Part shown: piece by piece, positions 13,208 through 23,524 of the stretch
Layout of the letters: each line of letters opens with the position of its first letter
Numbering within the stretch: position 1 is the first letter of the stretch
Assembly (NCBI GenBank): GCA_034766995.1
Contig: CM068322.1
Coordinates: 10,471,810 to 10,535,809 of the forward strand
Direction of reading: 5' to 3'
From: Acanthacorydalis orientalis
Taxonomy: Eukaryota > Arthropoda > Insecta > Megaloptera > Corydalidae
DNA: 64,000 nucleotides
Translations under genes and position numbers: made by a program
The notes under the pieces: model-generated
Database searches by the model: none
Told to the model about the DNA's origin: nothing
The model's input: only the letters and a program-made list of their open reading frames with translations

Positions 13208-13560
13208 ATGGAAAAGAAGTTAATAAGAAAAAATTTTTATATGAGTTCAAAACGGGTAAAAAAGTAACAGAAACTACTCGTAAAGTAAACGATGCTTTTG
13301 ATATAGGTACTGTTAAAAAACGTACCGTGCAATGATGGTTCCAAAAATTTCGTCCAAGGACAAAAGGCTTGAAGATGAAGAAGATCGCGATTTTTGTTCA
13401 GTTCATAACAACCAACTGAAGACGTTAGTTGAATCAGAACCACACACAATAATTCTAGAGCTTGCACAAAAGTTAAGCGTTAGTCATTTAACTGTTCTGG
13501 ACGACTTAAGCCCGCTTAAATTGAAAAATGTATATGAATTTGAAAGTAATAAACCGCAAT
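13208..13560 (+). pseudogene. mariner transposase N-terminal fragment
   Basis: Begins at ATG 13208 (MEKK). The homologous reading shifts frame and gives KKFLYEFKTGKKVTETTRKV, then TVKKRTVQ.WFQKFR with a stop in place of the arginine/glutamate before WFQ. The frame then continues through EDEEDRDFCSVHNNQLKTLV and ESEPHTIILELAQKLSVSH, the second helix-turn-helix. It stops resembling transposase after about 13530, so linker and catalytic domain are gone. The open frame 13332-13649 runs past the homology into unrelated AT-rich DNA. The motifs are closest to the TTAGGTTGGTGC/cecropia-type copies, but the leader does not match theirs well. Confidence 0.82.
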
Positions 13561-13908
13561 TATTTTTCTATCAATCTAATATAATCGAACCAATTGATCC
13601 TGATTTCAACAATAATATGTTACTCTTTATTTTTCACTCTCTTTATTGAATTATATTCAATCTCAATTCTATATTCTATCTCAATTTCTCATAATAAAAA
13701 AATCTGTTTACTTATGAACTGTATTAGAATATTATTCGAGTGTTATCACATTTAATAACTCGAAAATTATACTGAAAATTGCAATTAGTAACACTAAATA
13801 TCTGAAATTGGTCTAATGTAATATTTTTTATGATTTTCTTAATAAAATACATATTTATTGTTTTCAAAGTATATATTAACGTTTTATTCGCAGTGATTTG
13901 AAATATAT

Positions 13909-13912
13909 ATTC

Positions 13913-13970
<58 letters not shown>

Positions 13971-14009
13971 AATTAAAAGAGAAATATTTATAAACCCATA
14001 GAAAAAGAT

Positions 14010-14044
<35 letters not shown>

Positions 14045-14050
14045 ATGTGT
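13909..14050. repeat. (TA)n and (TG)n microsatellites
   Basis: A (TA)n tract (13918-13969), a short spacer, then (TA)n passing into (TG)n (14010-14050). Confidence 0.94.
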
Positions 14051-14445
14051 GTAAAAAAAATTACGATTCATGGCGCTCGTTTTGTATATATTGTATATTT
14101 GTATATAATTGTACTGTTTTTGGTCTTTGTGGAAACATTGCTTTGTGTAGCTTGATAATATTTATGTAGAGATATATTTCTCAAATTTGTAACGCATTAT
14201 ATTAATAAATGCTTGTATTGTTCTTATACAAGATAAAAAGTATATTTTTGCAGATTGTTTCAGTGTATAGTGTATATTATAGATATGCGTCTTTTGTGTA
14301 TACTGTGTTCATTATCAACTTATTTTTGTTTTCTGATAATTGATGATACAGAATGTTTTTGAATTGTTGGGTTTACACATACACACACACACACATACAT
14401 ATATATATATACAAAAAGTCCTATATCTATATATAAATATTTATT

Positions 14446-14478
<33 letters not shown>

Positions 14479-15398
14479 GTGAGTTCTGAAAAAATCCGAA
14501 TATATTTTCGGTTTCTGTAGTTTATATAACTGTGTGAAATTAGATTTGCAAATAAATTTTATTTTAACACATTGTACGCTGTACACATAGTGCATGTATT
14601 TTATTCGAAATCTGCCGTATTTTACAAGATAATTGTTTTTTCTTGTGACTGATGGATATTCTGATTGATTTAATTTTTAAAAATAATTTATAAGCAGTAC
14701 TGAATGATGCATTTTATGTATTAAATTTATCTCTTCGAGAACATTAAATGATACTAGATAGATAAAATATTTTTATTAATAGTAATACAATATATAGAGT
14801 TGTGACATAAGATATAAAGAAATGCACGTAAACAATCACTATTTAAAATAGAGAGATGTATACTATGTCCATTTTTAGTATAACTGACGATCTATGTCTG
14901 TAAAACGTGTGAATAGTAATACAATGGCTGTGTTCAACAGACTGAGTACTCACTGAGAGCTCACTTCTCATGCTCATTTGTGTAGAATTGAGTGCTTAGT
15001 TTCGGATGAATAATTGTATTCACTAACTGATTTGAGTATTTGTTTTATTTAGGAATTTCCAAATGTATTAATGTTTTTTATATACATGTATATTAGCAAA
15101 ATCGCATACGTGTTATTCACATATTAATTTTTATTTTTAATAATAAGCAAAAATAATTAAAGCTGCAAAAATATTTCATAAATACCACAAAAATATTTAC
15201 TTTAAATTTAAAAAAAAGTTTTTGTCGAAACATTAATCTTGGACATTTATCATTAAAATTTTTTTAGGTCGTGATCCCTAAAATGAGAACAAAATTTCTA
15301 CACTCACTGAATTAGTGCCCATCGCAGCTGAATATAAACTACTTTGTGATCCTTAAATCCGTTTATATCACAATCACACTGTTAACAATATATATAGA

Positions 15399-15400
<2 letters not shown>

Positions 15401-15458
<58 letters not shown>
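15401..15458 (+). repeat. (TA)n(GA)n compound microsatellite
   Basis: About 30 bases of TA alternation run straight into about 28 bases of GA alternation on the plus strand. The same TA-then-GA junction, in the same orientation, recurs at 19695-19738, 50200-50230 and 55349-55421. Confidence 0.95.
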
Positions 15459-15462
<4 letters not shown>

Positions 15463-16250
15463 GGATAATTATCCTTTTTTGTAAAAGAATAATTGTCTTT
15501 GAAATAGTATTAATTACAGTTTCATGATACGTGATGAAAGAAAATCCGAAGAATAAAAATACTAGAACCCAAATTACATTGTGAAATAGTGAAAATATAT
15601 AATATATTCTTGAGTGTTATAAAATTCATCGAGAATGTTTAATGTTTTTGCGTGAAAGTTTTTACTTGAAATTCAATGTAAGTTAATAAAATTTAGTATC
15701 TATTTCAACAAGTAAAAATAAAAGTATGTTTTCGTGCTGGTGTATCGTTATGTAAGAAATGTGATACTTTGTTATTTTGTCTATAATTTTCATTTTCTCT
15801 TTGTAGATACTGAATATATTGATTATTTCGACATGTTTTTATTCTGAATACTGATACGTTTAAGGTTCCTAGAATTTTAAGTGATTTACGAATTTAATTG
15901 AAATTCCCTGTGTTTACAACAAATACTGAAGTTATTATCAATTTAATTACGAATAATTTATAAGCGAAAGCTTCAAATTACTTTCATCAGCATATACGAA
16001 TAATGAAAGCTTGTTGAAAACATGAAATACATATTTATAGTTCGCACATAAATGTTCTTTGCAATTGAGTATTAAATGTAATTACTCGCAAATTTCATTT
16101 GTTTAAATAATCTTGTTATTGTAGAGTGCTCTTAATTAAAATTGTATCGTATTTCAAACAGTCACTTGGATTGACATTAAAATCAGTCCTTGATGAGTTT
16201 CACATTCACATTACTTATAAATACCCTTTTACCCACCAATACACACACAG

Positions 16251-16381
16251 AATACGTAGGCAGCTACATGAGCATCACGCACGCCTACATCGAAGCCGCT
16301 ACCCACAACATTTATTACATTCTGCCTGCTATTGTGCTTTTCTATGTGACCTCGTACCGCGGGTTCGTCCATTTACAATGA
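16251..16381 (+). CDS. terminal coding exon of an unidentified membrane protein
   Basis: The best candidate for host coding sequence. A pyrimidine-rich run ending CACACACAG (16241-16250) is a good splice acceptor. After it the frame runs 43 codons to TGA at 16379-16381. Nearly two thirds of codons end in G or C, mostly C, in a region where the surrounding DNA is mostly A+T, and this bias appears only in this frame. The peptide starts YVGSYMSITHAYIEAATH and contains a hydrophobic segment NIYYILPAIVLFYVTSY, followed by RGFVHLQ at the C-terminus, so the protein probably ends just after a membrane span. Entry phase: the acceptor leaves two bases (AA) of a split codon. I do not recognise the family. 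The open frame continues upstream of the acceptor to an ATG at 16190, but that part has intron-like composition. The protein could instead be a small single-exon one. Confidence 0.65.
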
Positions 16382-16567
16382 ACTTTATGCAGTTGGTAAT
16401 ATTTTTCATTCGCATCCATTCATTCATTAAACGCGCGATCATGACATGGTAATTTCATATCGAGCTCTGTTTGTTTTTGTTACGACTTTTTATCGGCTAA
16501 TTGTATACACCCACTGTTTTGTAATACTCAATGTTTCGAAATAAAAGTATGTCAATGCAAAAATAAA
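16382..16567 (+). other. putative 3' untranslated region with polyadenylation signals
   Basis: Follows the TGA of the exon at 16251-16381. AATAAA signals lie at 16540-16545 and 16562-16567, the first about 160 bases past the stop, a normal distance for a short 3' UTR. AATAAA is common by chance in such AT-rich DNA, so this is supporting rather than decisive evidence. Confidence 0.4.
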
Positions 16568-17305
16568 ATGTCAATTTTGCTTTCACTGCAGATGTTTTTA
16601 GAAAATTAGTTTTCGTAATAAATCTTTTTGTTTAAAAAAGAAATAAAAGTAAAAATTCATTGCAATACACTTTATTATTTATTTAAAAATATTAAAAGAA
16701 ATTTAAACATTAATTCTATTATTAAAAAAATATTTACAAAACACAAATATTTAATGAATTATTTGACTTTTTTCTCAACTAGTTCAAACGAAATAATGAA
16801 ATGAAGGTAAAAATTTATAAAAATATAAATATCTAAATTCTTAACAACAGTTCTGACATTTCAAACATTTTCAGTCATTTTTAGGTATCTGTTCTAATTT
16901 CAGAACTAAGACACCCAGTTTTGAGATACAAAGAAGAGTATGTATATATAGCTGTCTGTATGTGATTATTATAATAAATATGTATAAAAACATAGTATCC
17001 TTAATTAAAAAGCACATAACTGTTTTAAAGCGTTCATAATGATTTCTAAAATATTTAATAGAAAAATAGAAAGGGGTAATTCAAAATAAAAACTTTTCGA
17101 AGAAAAAATATATTTTCACTTCCAGGTTTTTCCATTTTTCATCAGTAAACATCAAGACTGCATTGAAATTAATGGAGATTTTACAAAGTTTTGAAAAATG
17201 TAAGATAATTAAATCAGCTTAAGTAGTAATGACCAAAAAAAGTAAGTGGAAAAAACATTTTATTTTTCTACTCACTCAACAAAAGTTCTAATCAAAAATA
17301 ATCAT

Positions 17306-17520
17306 TAATTGATTATTGATTCTTTTTAATTATTGGTTATCCGCATTTAGATTGCAATACCAATTTGGTAAGAAAGACGTTAAGGTCACATCTATTGTAG
17401 AGAAATCATTTACTTTGTCTGAATTTATTGCGAAATTCTGAATTTCTTTAAATTATTCATCACACTTGATTGTTTATCATTTTTGAATATTAATTTTGCG
17501 CATTTCGATTGCAATTCCAG
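17306..17520 (+). repeat. diverged direct repeat pair, family also at 23341-23524
   Basis: CCGCATTTAGATTGCAATAC (17341-17360) and GCGCATTTCGATTGCAATTC (17498-17517) are direct repeats with similar AT-rich lead-ins (TGATT.TT.AT..TTTTT). Related words occur at 23341-23524, partly inverted. This suggests a low-copy dispersed repeat, possibly a miniature transposon, but I found no clean termini. Confidence 0.4.
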
Positions 17521-18338
17521 TCACCTTACCAACATCCTGAAAGAGCTCACATATAAAAATATCATATTTATCTGTATTTTAGGGTAAGTAAGAAAAAAAT
17601 CACTCGTAAAAGTGAGTTTAACTACAAAGCCACAATTATATTATCATACATGTGAGTTTTTCAAAATGTTGTTTTTTCAGTCCATCAAACTCCGTTTGTT
17701 ATAAAACAAAATTTTATTTCTGTAATTTGTATTTTTATGAATAAACGTGTTAATTTTTGTTTCATAAAATCGCTCACTTACTTAATTTATACAGATGAAT
17801 GTTCTAATGAAAAATTATCAAGAATTTTCACTTGTAAACTGATCCTTTTAGACCATTTGAAATTTCAGTTTCTACTACTATTTTCAAAACTCGGTAGATT
17901 TTAGACATTAGACACGTTTTAGAATTTAATCAGGTAAATTTTAGAATCTAGTAGTGAAAATTAGAAAAACCAAATCATATAAAATCAACTTGAACACGAC
18001 ATGCACACAGAAAGCTAATATTGGAAAATAAAAACTCAAGGTATCCAAACGACAGACTACCAGGACACCTATTTATCTGTAAAGTCGTACTTTAAGTCCT
18101 ACTATGTATCTTTAAAGGCATTTTCGAACAAAAAGAATCTACTTCTGCAACATTGCAATCAATTGTTTATTAAAACTATATTTAGTGGTCTCATCAAGGA
18201 GATCATAGCTTTAAAAATATATAATTCCATTCAATTCTTTTAGCTGATCGTTTAATTCCATCTTTTAGCATTTATGTAATGAATATTACAGTATTAGATA
18301 ATTTAATTATTCAGTAATATATATATATATATACATAC

Positions 18339-18377
<39 letters not shown>

Positions 18378-19269
18378 AGACAATTTTAAAAAGAAAATAT
18401 ATAAAACTGCTATATAATTGCAATATTGAATGAAAAACAATACCAAGAATCACTGATTAACTATGTAATTATTTTGGAAACTTATTAAATTTACAGAATG
18501 TACACACTTAATGAACCATTTATTTTTTAATAAAATTTAAACAAACAATGAGAAAAATCCTACATTAATTTGAAAACAATTTAATAAAACAAATTATTCG
18601 AAAATAATATTACATTACATTATTACATTCTCAAAACAAAACCAATTCAGTCTGACGTGTATTACTGAGAAATCAGTTTTTGTAAAACTAGGCGTCTAGA
18701 CTCATTTTCCTTTCTTATTTAAGCTATCTGTATTCAATATTATAAAAATAAAAAAATTCAATAAACACACCATATATACACAACCACATTTTTTAATATT
18801 ATGTACATTAATCATCAGTAATGGTGTATGTGAACAGCATTTTTTTATTTTTGTGAATTAAAAACTACAACGAAGTTTCGCAGAGGAATAAAAAAAAGTG
18901 TTTTATTTTAAATATGTACCCGGCGCTGTTTAATTTATTGTACATGAAATAAAAACAATGATAAAGTAACAAAACGTTTTATTCGTAATCCCATTTGCAA
19001 TGTTCACCTGATGTGAAACAAAAACTATTACATTATAAATGTACAATGTGAAAGTTATTATTCACGTTTCTCAAAAATATTTATTTATATTTCGTTATTG
19101 TATTCAGTGTATATTTTTCAACCACGAAAAAAATAGGTACGAGAGAAGGGTTAATGATAACAATTTAAATAAAATTATTACTCACAAGGCGATTGTCTGT
19201 GTCATTTTAATCACAATGTACTAACCCGAGAAAGCTCATAAAACTATCTAGGAAAAGTTTCACGCCCCC

Positions 19270-19323
19270 CGTGAGTGTCCTTTGTAACGCTATCATACAT
19301 TATTATAGCTCGCGAGGACCACG
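19270..19323. other. GC-rich imperfect hairpin
   Basis: CGTG (19270-19273) and GTCCT (19277-19281) pair with AGGAC (19315-19319) and CACG (19320-19323), with a 3-base bulge. Inside, GCTAT (19289-19293) pairs with ATAGC (19305-19309). Fourteen base pairs in 54 bases is notable in this sequence context. Function unknown; it could be a structured RNA, a protein-binding site or chance. Confidence 0.35.
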
Positions 19324-19692
19324 TATACAAAGATACACACTTAATGCAAATACATACCGTGAAAGTTTGTTAATAATGTGAATATATGTGCATATGTATA
19401 AATGTATTTATACTTACCTGAAAAAGCAATTCATTAGATACTTTATTTCTCTGCGTTTTTCCCATTAATACTATTTGCAGTTTAAGTGTTCTGCACACGT
19501 ACCTGGTACGTAATATAATTTATTGTTCTTTTGCGGTGCGGTTTTAAGTACTTATAAACAACGTTCTTTTCTTAAACTCCAACAAAGAATACTTTTTCCT
19601 TTTTTCAATTTAATGTCTTAACGTTTACAAAATTATAAATATATACTTTTATTTATGTTTTCCATTAAAGTACATTTATACATTTTGTTTAC

Positions 19693-19694
<2 letters not shown>

Positions 19695-19737
<43 letters not shown>

Positions 19738-19738
19738 G
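19695..19738 (+). repeat. (TA)n(GA)n compound microsatellite
   Basis: TA alternation passing directly into GA alternation. Confidence 0.94.
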
Positions 19739-20016
19739 GAAAAGAGATAATATTCTCATTTGAAAAGAAAATAAGCGAATATTTCGAAAATTAAAATATT
19801 TTATATATCTATTCTAATAAAAATGAGAATTATAATATAATAAAAATAAATATTATTAAAGGAACGAAAGTAAAGAAGTCTGATTATGTATTAAATTTGT
19901 ATATAGTCAAATTTTATCATTGGAAAGTTTAATGGATATTTCTGATCATGAAAGTAATAATTAGATTATAGAGAAATAATTAGATAGGTATTTGAAGACT
20001 TCCAAATAAGAAAACA

Positions 20017-20034
20017 TATATCTATCTATCTATC

Positions 20035-20071
<37 letters not shown>

Positions 20072-20080
20072 GTATATATA

Positions 20081-20126
<46 letters not shown>

Positions 20127-20127
20127 A
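20017..20127 (+). repeat. (TATC)n then interrupted (TA)n microsatellite
   Basis: TATC tetranucleotide repeats (20017-20037) followed by TA blocks with regularly placed TGTA interruptions. Confidence 0.94.
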
Positions 20128-20176
20128 AGGAACGATTTAATGAAAATTTATTCTGCCACCATTTTCTAATTAGTTG

Positions 20177-20207
<31 letters not shown>

Positions 20208-20208
<1 letters not shown>

Positions 20209-21481
20209 TGAATCAGTGCAAAAGTTCGTATACGAATCAATAAGTGGTGTTCAGTGTGCCACATGGCGGCGCTCGTGATTGAAATGTAATCATGTAATAT
20301 ATCTTTTAACAAGTGATCGTCACAGTTGTCAGTTGGTCATCAGACACAATTGTTTCGATTCGATTTGCGTGAAAGAAAAATTTTTGAAAATGGACAACGA
20401 AAAGAGGCACTTTCTTCACATTATGTTGCCCGAGTTTCGGAAAGAAGTACCCGTTGGCGTGGTAAAAAAAATATTTGGGAGGTTTATTTGGCCCATGCAC
20501 CATCACTTTAAACTGTGAAGAAATGGTATACTAAATTTCGTCTGGGTGATTTCAGTCTCGAAAATCAACCCCGCTCTGAACTGCGTACTGAGATCGACGA
20601 TGATGTTGTGTGCGCTTTAGCTGACAATAACTCACAAATTTCGACGGAAGAGGGTGCCGAGATACTCAACGTTGACAGATCAATTGTATTTCGGGTTTTA
20701 AAGAAGTTGGGGTTCTCGCTGAAGCTCGATACGTGGGTGCCGCACTCGTTGTCTGAAAAAAACAAGTTTGATCGTATCCCTTCGGAAGTTTCTTTGGTTA
20801 GACGTCTCAACAGATAGCTTTTTTTGGATCTGTTAGCGACTTTCAATGAGAAATGCTTCCTGTACAACATCCGATGCAAAAGAACGTGGAAACAAACGAA
20901 TGAAGGGGCATAACCAGTTGCCAAAACTGGTTTGCATCCGATGAGTGTTGCTGTGTATTTAGTGGGAGTGCAAAGGTTTTGTTTATTTTCAGCTGCTCTC
21001 ACGAGGCGAAACGATTACTAAGAAGAAATAATGTCAACAACTACCCAAACTGAATGCGGCAGTTAAAAAAAGAGTCTGATTTTGGCCAATCGCAAGAGGA
21101 TTATCTTCCACCACGACAACCCAAAACTACATACAGCTAAATTGACTCATCCCATTCAACTGAAGCAGTTGAAATGGGAAATCATGTCGCATACACCATA
21201 TTCTCCGGACATTCAACCTTTGGATTATCATTTGTTCCGGTCGCTGTATAACAGTTTAAACGGTAAAAAAAGTTAACACTGTGAAGGCCGTCAAAATCCA
21301 CCTCACCACCTTTTTGCCGAAAAACCGCACAGCTTTTCGATCGTGGTATTCAGCAGCTGCCTGAGCGTTGGAAAATGATTGCAGAAAACGATAGTTAATG
21401 CATAATTGATTAATAATTTTCTGCGAAAAATAATTGCCTGTTTCAATTTCATATCGTATACGAACTTTTTCTCTGATTCAA
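20208..21481 (+). mobile_element. mariner element with TIRs and TA target duplication
   Basis: The left end TTGAATCAGTGCAAAAGTTC (20208) and the reverse complement of the right end (TTGAATCAGAGAAAAAGTTC) match over about 28 bases, including GTTCGTATACGA. TA flanks both ends (20206-20207 and 21482-21483). Length 1274 bp is normal for mariner. The element sits directly against a (TA)n tract. These TIRs differ from those of the TTAGGTTGGTGC and CGAGGGTCG mariners elsewhere in the window, so this is a separate lineage. Confidence 0.93.
20390..21398 (+). pseudogene. mariner transposase pseudogene
   Basis: Starts MDNEKRHFLHIMLPEFRK at ATG 20390. A frame change near 20515 leads to KFRLGDFSLENQPRSELRTE (first helix-turn-helix), then NVDRSIVFRVLKKLGFSLKL (second) and DTWVPHSLSEKN (linker). 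A deletion and stop near 20815 removes the first catalytic aspartate region. The C-terminal part has IFHHDNPKLHTA with the second aspartate intact and YSPDIQPLDYHLFRSL with the third (expected APSD, here PLD). The end QLPERWKMIAENDS is the normal mariner C-terminus. Several frameshifts and stops make it non-functional. Open frames on the opposite strand (20306-20506, 20565-21002) are shadows. Confidence 0.93.
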
Positions 21482-21914
21482 TATATGTATATAGGAAAAT
21501 ATTAAAATACGTTTCAGTCTCATGAAGATAAATGTTAATTAAATATTTTTTTACTAAATAAATTATTTTCTGAAATAGGTTACGATATACTACATATGAT
21601 TTTAAATGTATATAGTGGTTCGGTGTTCGGATCTGAGCTATGGAGAATTAGTAATTGTTTTATAAATACACGATAACATTAAAAAAAAGAATAAAGATAA
21701 TTAATTTGAAATACGCACCAAATAACTTTTTGTAACTAAATAACTTATTTGAGATAATATCATCAAAAATTGTTTTTAAGTAAAAATAATGCGGTAAATT
21801 TGATTAGATATTATATAATAGTGAAAATGTTATTTTTATACTACTTAAAAAACAAAACAAATATCAGACTAAAAGTAGGAAAGTATTTGTTTTAATTATA
21901 CATCAAATAATTAC

Positions 21915-21945
<31 letters not shown>

Positions 21946-22374
21946 CAATGTAATGTTATATAACTATTGAGAAAGTAAATCATTTTGAAATTTATTCAAG
22001 TTTGTATTATCCATTATTCTAATAAATAATTAATAAAAATATACTAATATATCATTGATAAAACAAATGAAAATTACATGTAACAAATGAATATTGAAAT
22101 AATTTTTCGATTCAATTGGAATAATGTGACATATTATTAAGTGTGACCAAGTGTATTATGTTAAGGCACTATTTTACATTTGCCTTCTCAGATAATTGAA
22201 AACATACGTCTAGATTATTGGACATATACAGTTTTACAAGTGTTTTTTTTCTGTATAAATTGTATTTATTGGATAATACTTTATTATTTGTAAAAATAAT
22301 AACGTAATAATGTATTCTTATTTATAATTTTATATATCTCATGGAACATAAACAGCGTCAATCTCAAGAACGTA
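21482..22374. other. AT-rich spacer
   Basis: Nothing recognisable apart from a short (TA)n tract at 21919-21945. Confidence 0.5.
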
Positions 22375-22734
22375 TCTATCTATATATAAAAAATATTCCG
22401 TACAATTTCAAACAATCTACATTTTTTTTAAAAAAAGTGTAGAAATTTTATATTAAATTATTATCAACGATGACATCCCAAGTTATACAAAATTTTCACG
22501 AAGAATTATGATATGAAATGTGCGACTTTATAAAACAACTGTGTTGCAATCTATTTGTGAGAATGATTCCATAAACAACTATTATATATAAATAAATATA
22601 TATATATATATATTACGATATTGAAAGAATATATGCGATACGAGCGAAGCGAGTCGGGGGTGCGAGCAAAGCGAGCGGGAGCATATCTCCACAGAGATCG
22701 GCAAGCGTAGCGAGTAGGGGGCAGAGCCTACTGG
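22375..22734 (+). mobile_element. short Helitron-like non-autonomous element, copy A
   Basis: Aligns with the longer element at 27445-28607 at both ends and lacks its middle. Shared parts are a leader around CCGTA.AATTTCA, then TTTTCA.GAAGAATTATGAT, then TTTATAAAACAACT, a (TA)n tract, and a GC-rich tail with GCGATA.GAGCG. and AGCGAGTAG.GGGCAGAGCC. The tail contains a potential hairpin (AGTAGG with CCTACT) and ends CTGG followed by T. An A precedes TCTATCTATATATAAAA at the proposed left end. A 5' TC, a 3' hairpin followed by CTRR, and insertion between A and T are Helitron hallmarks. The classification is tentative because the hairpin abuts the CTGG rather than lying about 10 bases before it. 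Confidence 0.5.
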
Positions 22735-23340
22735 TTTATAATAAAGATTATTTAATTTTAATAGGACTACGGTATAAAACTATATACATTTTCACACCAA
22801 TATTGACTATTCACCAAATATTGTACATTTATAATATATAATTATTTACATATTCATTAAATTAAAATATACTAAATTGAACGTTTATTTATATTTAAAA
22901 TTTAGTATTACATTTATTTCTTCTATTATTTTTATATTTATTATTTTCTTATAAATCTATTTTCTTTGTTTAACTTGACTAATCAATAATAATGCTAGAT
23001 GTGCGTCTGATCAGTTATCAAAATAGAAAAGCGTACAAGAGCGTATCCAAAAAACAGACATTTACATAAATTCTACAGCGTGTACATATATCAACAGACG
23101 TCTGAAAATAAGCGTTTGTCGAGGCCAATGTAAAGAACGTTCAGGGTAGAAATTCAGTTCTTTTTCTTTTATTTTTATATTGGTGTATTTCTTTTAGTAT
23201 TTGATTTTAATTTTTTTAAAACACTGATCATAATATATAAAACATAATTATATTATAGATAGAAACAATATTGAAAAGAACGCTTCAAAAATTGAATTCT
23301 TCCCACTCCTATAAAATGTGTTTTTGATCAAAAAATTCAA

Positions 23341-23524
23341 TAATCAATTATTCATAATTTTTTATTCTTGCTAAAGCGCATTTAGAAAACACTCCCTTAT
23401 CACTCACATATTAGTAAGGTATAGACAATGAAGATATATTTTTTTAAACTTTAGTGCTCGGAAAATAACGGCATGCAATCAAAATGTGCATAAGGACAAT
23501 CAGAATCATCAATAATCAATTATA
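23341..23524. repeat. dispersed motif family, bounded by a 15-bp direct repeat
   Basis: TCAATAATCAATTAT occurs at about 23337-23351 and again at 23508-23522. Between them lie GCGCATTTAG (23376) and, on the opposite strand, ATGCAATCAAAATGTGCAT (23473-23491). The words match the repeat pair at 17306-17520. Confidence 0.35.

Larger units (their letters stand above)
13561..16250. other. AT-rich spacer, probably intronic
   Basis: No gene recognised. Microsatellites lie at 13909-14050, 14371-14480 and 15401-15458. 14920-15060 (more balanced, starting GGCTGTGTTCAACAGAC and with repeated TGAGTACTCACTGAG-like words) could be the end of a small transposon, but no partner end was found. The last 30 bases before 16251 form the pyrimidine-rich tract of a splice acceptor. 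Confidence 0.45.
16568..20207. other. AT-rich intergenic spacer
   Basis: No gene recognised. It holds a repeated motif pair (17341-17364 and 17498-17520), microsatellites at 18317-18372, 19695-19738, 20017-20127 and 20177-20205, and a GC-rich hairpin at 19270-19323. The open frame 19039-19224 has no signature. Confidence 0.45.

Noticed and set aside
14920..15060. hAT-like terminal sequence (GGCTGTGTTCAACAGAC)
   Set aside because: No partner inverted end or 8-bp duplication found.
20565..21002. 145-codon open frame on the minus strand
   Set aside because: Antisense shadow of the mariner transposase pseudogene, whose motifs are on the plus strand.
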